DNA of 52,376 bases, from assembly GCA_037447655.1 (NCBI GenBank), contig JBBHKE010001223.1:1-52376 (forward strand). The letters are read 5' to 3'. The notes under the pieces were generated by a model, which was not told where the DNA came from, searched no databases, and worked only from the letters and a program-made list of their open reading frames with translations. A program made the position numbers and the translations under genes. Of the stretch, positions 46,637-52,376 are shown piece after piece. The stretch is from Zygnema cylindricum (taxonomy: Eukaryota > Streptophyta > Zygnematophyceae > Zygnematales > Zygnemataceae). The first letter of the stretch is position 1; every line of letters begins with the position of its first letter.

Positions 46637-46990
46637 GGCGGCCGAATAGAGAGACAGAGGCGGCTGCCAAAGTGAGAAAAGAGACGCAGCGAAAAGAGGA
46701 AGAAAACTGGGGCGTAGGCGAACTAATGTACTGCCGGCAAACGCGGAGCTTTGCAATGGACGAACCGTACGCTCAGTACGTTCCGAGTGCTGAACCCTGC
46801 AGAGAAATTGTGTTTTCGTACATTAGTTTTTAAAAGCGCAAAGTCACAAAGTGGTATTATCCCATACTATAGAGGGCAAGCGCATTCTATACGAATCCTT
46901 TCGCTGCGTTTCGCACTTTTGAACTACGGTTTCGTGAGTTCAGCAACTCAGCCGTACGGTAAACGAACATATGCTTGGAGACCATAACGT
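46637..46990 (-). promoter_or_regulatory. Leader and probable promoter region of RPSA
   Basis: Read on the minus strand, the 80-100 bases before the start are C/T-rich (CTCTGTCTCTCTATTCGG) and have no upstream ATG near the start. No TATA box is obvious. The boundary to the next mobile element is at 47066. Confidence 0.4.
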
Positions 46991-47068
46991 TAACCTACAT
47001 GCCAAGTTGCCAACATACAAACATCAAACATGCCAGCAACATCAACACGATTGGATGCTCATGATGTA

Positions 47069-47618
47069 CACCGTCAATCACTATTAGAGTACATAACGCC
47101 AATTCGGTGCCCTTTTTTCAAAAAATAAAACCTGAAATACAATCATAATTCTATTTTTTCCATTATTCTAATTAGGTTTTTTTTTCAATTAGCGTTAATA
47201 ATGGAAGTACACTGCGATGGAAATAGTGTGGCGTACGGACATGGTATTTCCGTACGAAATAATACTTTTTGAATTACAAAGGCGTAAAAAGACACTTAAC
47301 ATCATTGCGCACACATGTGAATGTGCACCAGAAGAAAGAGACGCAAACTCATCAACAAAATTCACGTTCTCATATGTTCGTCCATCGATCGTGTAAACAA
47401 CGCGACGGCGTAAGAATTGTCAGAAATTGTACGGATACACATATTACCGTAGACATTTTAAGGGTGGGTATTTATTATTCTGGACAACCCAAATTACAGT
47501 TAGTGATTAAAAATAATATATATTTTTTTTTCAAAAATAAAAAATCCCAATTAGTGTTAATAACACTAGTTTTTTTTTTACGCTATTTATTCCTTTACTC
47601 TAATAGCGATTGACGGTA
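47069..47618. mobile_element. TA-family element, diverged, 550 bp
   Basis: The ends CACCGTCAATCACTATTAGAG and CTCTAATAGCGATTGACGG pair imperfectly and are flanked by TA (47067-47068, 47619-47620). No coding frame beyond composition artefacts. Confidence 0.72.
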
Positions 47619-47648
47619 TACCGTACTTCAAAGATTTAACGTATTTAC

Positions 47649-48532
47649 TAGTGTTGTGTATCGGTAAGGATTTGCCGATAACCGATATGGGCCTTTTTTC
47701 GGGGACTCGATAATCAATACATTGGTACGAAATATCGCTATCGGTCTTATTGCCGATATGTAGCCGATAATATCGGCTACTTATCGGCAATAATGTCGAT
47801 AACGATAACTATCGGCGATATCTGTACGGACCGTACAGATAAATGTACGGCATGTACACTCATCTGTACGTCTTATTCCCCCGATGCGCCCTACTCACAA
47901 CCCCTGGGGTACCTACCAATCAGATCATTTGTACAAGCCGAAAGTACAGTAGCCGACATTAGATATGTACGGCTTTAGTACGACTCCAGTTAAAACGATG
48001 TACCTTTCACATCCGACGCCGTGGCTTTGTCTCTTTCTTTTTCGGGATCCACTGGAAATCTTCCACGTGTCAATCCGTGGACTTTTTTGGCAAAAGCCGC
48101 CAAAAAAGCCATTCCGAGATGCCGGAGCCCACGCTGACCGTCCGCTCGTATTTTCTCATTGAAAGTCGTCCGTTCGATTTCGGCGGCGCGCATAATGTTA
48201 TTTTGCATTCGTTGTACTTTCTGTCCTCCGTCTTTTTACCATTCCATGATAATCAGTTTATCGGTACAATTCCGTACGTTCCCGTACAATTTATGTTCAG
48301 TTAACCGCCCAAAAAGTATTACAAAGTGCAACGTATTTTTTCGTCAAATTCCGTACATTTCCCGTAAAAAACCATATTTCTCGTAAATCTACCGTTCAGT
48401 TTACTAGACAGAAAGCACTCCGGACACAAAGTACAAAAAGTACATATATATCGAGAGCGTTGACCGTTCGATAACCGATAACTATCGGTATCGTTGTTAT
48501 CGCGATCATTTTTTTACCGATACACAACACTA
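47649..48532. mobile_element. hAT-like element, 884 bp
   Basis: The ends TAGTGTTGTGTATCGGTAA and TTACCGATACACAACACTA are perfect inverted repeats with the 8-bp duplication GTATTTAC (47641-47648, 48533-48540). Subterminal CCGATAAC/GTTATCGG words abound. Two short frames in the centre (around 47990-48390) share no motif with hAT transposases. Confidence 0.9.
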
Positions 48533-48619
48533 GTATTTACGCTGTTATATGCAATAATCAGAAAGAGGAGCATAAAACTGTACAGGTTCCATGAGACACC
48601 TAAAATCAATAAATCTTGG

Positions 48620-49990
48620 GAACTGATCCTAACAGTGGTTGTTTTGGTTTCACACAATCACTTACGTCATTTTGTCAAAAAATGTACGTTTGAAGTACAC
48701 ATTGGTACAAATAAAGTACCGCTGAGTACAAATTTGACGGTCAATCGGTTAGACAACTTTGACTTTCAAAATATTGTTTCAACCGCTTAAAATGTTGTCG
48801 CGCTTGCGAACGTCGACCGTCATAATAAAATTAGAAATTCACACGGTCGGCGAACGTTTACGGGGAACAACAAAAGTGTTGCAGAAAGTCACTTTTTGTC
48901 GTTACGTGAGCTCCACAGTGAGAGCACTTAGGGTATTTCGCCATGCACTTGTAACTTAGCGAACTTACTTTGTATTTTAGCGCGGATCCGTTGGACTCGG
49001 ATTTCAAGTAACCCTATGTGTAAGAACGTAATCGAAACTTACGATTGTGACGATTGTATACGTCGACAATACTTGTGACAGCTGTCAACGTATACAATTT
49101 GTTGTCGCACGTTATTTTTTGGAACTGCTTGTGACGTCGCATGTTTTACCGTGACATTATAGACGTACCGCCATCCAGCCTGTGCCGTTTCACGCTTGAA
49201 GAAAATGGGCTTTGCCTTTGCGTTGCCTGTCCGCTCGACGTGAAATGGCATCGAAATTTCGAGACCCTGGAAAAAAAAATCGTACTAGACGAAAACGGAC
49301 AAAATCAAACAAATTGTGTACTTCTCTTTGTCGTATTTGAAAGCAAACGGACAAAACATAGCGAACTGTGTACTTTTATTTGTCCTTGGAAATCGTATGA
49401 AAATTTTCGAAAATTACGGCAAATGCTAAAATATGTTCATGTTTGTTTATCGGAAAAAACCAAATTTAAACCACATCGTGCATGTGTTTCAAACAAAAGT
49501 TTGGAGATGACGTTTTTTGTCGTACAAGTGGGTCGAAATGCACAAGACGACAAATTTTCGTACATTATAAGTTCGAGGATGACGAAAATTGTTCTCTACA
49601 AATTTGCGATTCTTTCGCACTGTTGCAACGTAGGCAGTGCGACGCTAATTTTTACACGAAAACGACAGAAAAAAACCCTTACTTATACACATGGGAACAC
49701 ACCCTCATCCGCAAAATTGAAATTCAATCGTGTAAGCGTTACATTGAACTTGGACGCAAAGTGAAACGAAACCTGTTCAAAGTGAAGAACTATAAGTCTT
49801 GTACGGAAACCATTAAAACGAACGAAATGAAATACTTTGTACACCATAATAAAACGAACCGGCATAAAAAAATTTAAATGAAAAAAAATGCGCGTCGTCA
49901 CGAGCGACGAAATCGAGCCACACTATCTACGAACCAACATTCTTACATTGACAGCAAAATTTATTTTCGTGCGTTTTAATATTTCCGCAC
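48620..49990. mobile_element. Dispersed repeat split by a Harbinger-like element
   Basis: The parts 48620-48927 and 49708 to about 49800 join to match the inverted, uninterrupted relative at 51385-50985; the first part also matches 6570-6840. The nested element is 48931-49704. The 207-codon frame at 49141-49764 runs across the junction of the two repeats, so it is not a gene. Confidence 0.65.
48931..49704. mobile_element. Harbinger-like element, 774 bp
   Basis: The left end GGGTATTTCGCCATG and the right end ATGGGAACACACCC are imperfect inverted repeats. Flanks are TTA (48928-48930) and TCA (49705-49707), one mismatch. The interior matches 36958-37733. Confidence 0.72.
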
Positions 49991-50179
49991 AAAAATTATA
50001 GTACACCGTGAATCTATACCGTTATGAAACAAATAGCGTTATTAACGTTTTTTGGGAATTTGGCGGTTTTGTAGGAAATTATCTGCTCTCATTTTTTTTT
50101 AAAGGGTTTTTATTTATTCTATTTGTGAATTTGGGTAAAAAACCGGGGTACCGCAATTAGAGTCATTGACACTAATAGC

Positions 50180-50961
50180 TAGTGTTGTGTATCGGTAAGG
50201 ATTTACCGATAACCGATATGGACCTTTTTCCGGGTTCCCGATAATCGATATATTGGTACGATATATCGACATCGGTCTTATCGCCGATAAATAGCCGATA
50301 ATATCGGGTATTTATCGGCGATAATGCCGATAACGATAACTATCGCCGATAACTGTATGGACTGTACAGATAAATGTACGACCAATACACGCAACTGTAC
50401 GACGTATTCCTCTGATGCGCAGTCGACCCCCTTGCTCCCGATTCCGGCAAAAAATCGGGAATTTTCCATCATTATTCCTAATTTAAGGGGGTTTCAAAAT
50501 TCCTGCCAGAATTTTCAAAATATGGCGTCTGGAAATGGCGGCAGTCTGACAGGTGTGTTCGTGTGCTTCTTTCAGTCTGTTCGTCTTTTTTTGGAAAAAG
50601 TTTGATTCAGAAATTTTACAATGTATTTTATTTTTTTCTTTTCGATAGTATAGTTTTATAACAATAAAGTATTAACTTATATTTGTCTACGTTTATGTGC
50701 AGCGCTGTCCGTAAAAATTTTCAGTTAAATAGATACGCGAAACAGATTCTTATACGTGGCATTCCACGCTATATAATGAAAATTATATAATAGAGTATGT
50801 TATATAGTATTATTGTATGCATACTATATTTTTAAAAAGTTATCGCCGATATGGAATTTGTTGGTCCCAGACCGATATATTGGGACCTCTCACCGTTCGA
50901 TAACCGATAACTATCGGTATCGGTGTTATCGCGATAAGTTTTTTACCGATACACAACACTA
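50180..50961. mobile_element. hAT-like element, 782 bp
   Basis: The ends TAGTGTTGTGTATCGGTAA and TTACCGATACACAACACTA are flanked by CTAATAGC (50172-50179) and GTCATAGC (50962-50969), six of eight positions equal. It lies in the terminal repeat of a TA-type element: GACACTAATAGC on the left continues as GCGATTCACGGTG on the right. Related to 47649-48532. Confidence 0.85.
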
Positions 50962-50984
50962 GTCATAGCGATTCACGGTGTTCT

Positions 50985-51385
50985 TCACTTTAAAGAGGTT
51001 TCGTTTCACTTTGCGTCTAAGTTCAATGTAGCGCTTAGACGATTGAATTTCAATTTCACCGTGGAGCTCACGTAACGACAAAAAGCGACTGTCTGCAACA
51101 CTTTTATTTACATGTGGTTGCCACAGTTTTGTTACCGTAAACGTCTGCCGGCCGTGTGAATTTCTAATTTTATTATGACGGTCGACGTTCGCAAGCGCGG
51201 TAAAATTTGAAGCGGTTGAAACAATATTTTGAAAGTCAAAGTTGTCCAACCGATTGACCGTCAAATTTGTACTCAACGGTACTTTATTTGTATCAATGTG
51301 TACTTCAAACGTACATTTTCTGACAAAATGACCTAAGTGACTGTGCGAAACCAAACAAGTCACTGTCATGATCAATTCCCTAAAT
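50985..51385. mobile_element. Dispersed repeat, inverted copy
   Basis: Reverse complement related to 48620-48927 plus 49708-49800, without the Harbinger-like insertion. It therefore shows the empty site for that insertion. Confidence 0.65.
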
Positions 51386-51736
51386 CATAGCCCATATTGC
51401 ACGGCAAACTGTGCCCCAAACTGGAATGGAATAACTACAGTGCTGTGCTACAGAGCCGTAGAACGGTATCACAAACACGTGAACAACGAGAAAGTGATGT
51501 TCTCTACATGGACATTTGTACAACCTTGATATGACACACGGTATGCATCACGTGTCTTGATTAAGATCACATATTCAGCCAGAAAGCCATTATATGCAAA
51601 CAGTGTGGATATACATTATTACTCAAATTTACATGTGGAGAACAGATTCGGGTCGGTAACACTGTTTCTGCGCTATAATGTAATTCAACGCTATTACATA
51701 GAAACGCATATCCTACCCGTCCAATCCATTCCCTCA
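51386..51736. other. Upstream region of NTF2, no gene
   Basis: Mixed-composition DNA that should hold the NTF2 promoter. I cannot point to a TATA box with confidence. Confidence 0.35.
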
Positions 51737-51908
51737 TTAGGGTTTCGTCTTCACCATCTCTTCCTCCTCTCGTGCCCTCTCCTCTCCCTCTCCTCTCCAA
51801 ATCTTAAAAGCCATATCTTCCTCCACCCTCTCTATCCCCTCTTAAACCCTAAACCTTAACACCTAATCCTTAACCGCAATCCTAAATCCCAAACCTCAAC
51901 CCTAACAC
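51737..51908 (+). promoter_or_regulatory. NTF2 leader with telomere-like motifs
   Basis: ATTAGGGTTTCGTC at 51737 is followed by a C/T-rich stretch (51750-51840) and then by degenerate CCCTAAA repeats (AAACCCTAAACC, TCCTTAACC, ATCCCAAACC, AACCCTAAC) running up to the start codon. Telo-boxes near the start of translation-related genes are a plant habit; here they form almost an array in the leader. Confidence 0.6.
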
Positions 51909-52202
51909 ATGGATCCTGATGCTCTCGCTAAAGCGTTCGTCGAGCACTACTACACTACTTTCGATACGAACCGCTCCAACCTTTACACTCTCTACCAGGA
52001 GGGCTCCATGCTCACTTTTGAGGGAGAAAAATTCCAAGGACCAGCCGCCATTCAGCAGAAAATCAGCCAACTGCCTTTCCAGCAATGCAAACATAGTATT
52101 GCCACGGTGGACAGCCAGCTGTCAGGCAGTGGAGGGACAGTCGTAGTTGTCAGTGGAGCTTTAAAGCTGGGAGATCAGGACCATCCTCTGAGGTTTAGTC
52201 AG
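51909..52202 (+). CDS. NTF2: Nuclear transport factor 2, first exon (gene continues beyond the window)
   Basis: The frame starts ATGGATCCTGATGCT and gives 98 residues up to a CAG|GTGAGA donor in phase 0. It begins MDPDALAKAFVEHYY, contains FDTNRSNLYTLY, EGSMLTFEGEKFQG and LPFQQCKHSI, and ends HPLRFSQ. These match the plant NTF2 fold (residues 1-98 of about 123) in order and spacing. NTF2 is a small homodimer that binds Ran-GDP and FxFG nucleoporins and carries Ran back into the nucleus. The remaining quarter of the protein, after KFSQ, must lie in a second exon to the right of the window. The donor is followed by a GGGAGAGG-rich intron start. Identity is secure; absence of further 5-prime exons is inferred from the plant-like N-terminus. 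Confidence 0.93.
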
Positions 52203-52376
52203 GTGAGAGAGGGAGGTCGAGGAGGGGAGAGGGAGAGGGAGGGGAAGGGAGGCGGAGGAATGTGGGAAGGTTGATAGGGAGGGGTAAGGAGGGGTAAACA
52301 CGGCTTCCCGTTTACATTGGATGAAGTACTCCTCATGTTGGTTTTCTGCCTGTTTCTCCCTCTCCTGATTTCTCTT
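52203..52376 (+). other. Start of NTF2 intron 1
   Basis: Begins GTGAGAGAGGGAGG and becomes C/T-rich near the window edge (TGTTTCTCCCTCTCCTG). No acceptor is assigned. Confidence 0.6.

Noticed and set aside
49141-49764. 207-codon plus-strand frame
   Set aside because: It starts inside a Harbinger-like element, crosses its right end at 49704 and continues in a different repeat. The related element at 36958-37733 does not keep the frame.

Overview
The window looks like nuclear DNA of a green-lineage (streptophyte-type) eukaryote, most likely an alga or early-diverging plant. The evidence is an NTF2 that starts like plant NTF2, a ribosomal protein uS2/RPSA, an EF-hand protein of the plant CML21/22 type, short GT-AG introns, and AAACCCTAA telo-box-like motifs beside the two housekeeping genes. 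The species cannot be named from sequence alone. Only three host genes can be supported: an EF-hand calcium sensor (33741-28386, minus, four exons), RPSA/uS2 (46636-41589, minus, seven predicted exons) and the first exon of NTF2 (51909-52202, plus; the gene runs off the window).

Layout. 1-9.6 kb: nested inverted-repeat DNA transposons (TA-, TTA/TAA- and 8-bp-duplication families) and a solo LTR. 9.6-13.1 kb: AT-rich DNA without a recognisable gene, with a (TA)n run and a C/T tract. 13.1-16.5 kb: three Harbinger-like elements in a row sharing TAA junctions, one of them split by a second solo LTR. 16.5-27.4 kb: three direct copies of a long repeat unit, two of which carry a decayed retroelement C-terminal reading frame on the minus strand; a 10-N gap after a poly(A) run lies between copies 2 and 3. 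27.4-34 kb: the EF-hand gene, whose introns hold decayed copies of its own exon 2, a 1-kb purine tract and an inserted hAT-like element. 34-41.5 kb: more non-autonomous DNA transposons, one with a perfect hairpin and one only 86 bp long. 41.6-46.7 kb: RPSA. 46.9-51.4 kb: TA-family, hAT-like and Harbinger-like elements, partly nested. 51.4-52.4 kb: leader and first exon of NTF2.

The three genes do not form a pathway: RPSA makes the small ribosomal subunit, NTF2 recycles Ran to the nucleus, and the EF-hand protein reads calcium. What they share is style. Introns are rich in purine/pyrimidine tracts, and in both complete genes an internal exon has been tandemly duplicated together with neighbouring intron. 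In RPSA two duplicated micro-exons (30 and 18 nt, both phase 1-1) could still be spliced and would change the number of tryptophan motifs in the acidic tail. In the EF-hand gene the copies are decayed. All exon boundaries were placed by hand from splice signals, reading phase and protein-family knowledge; no transcript or database evidence was available.
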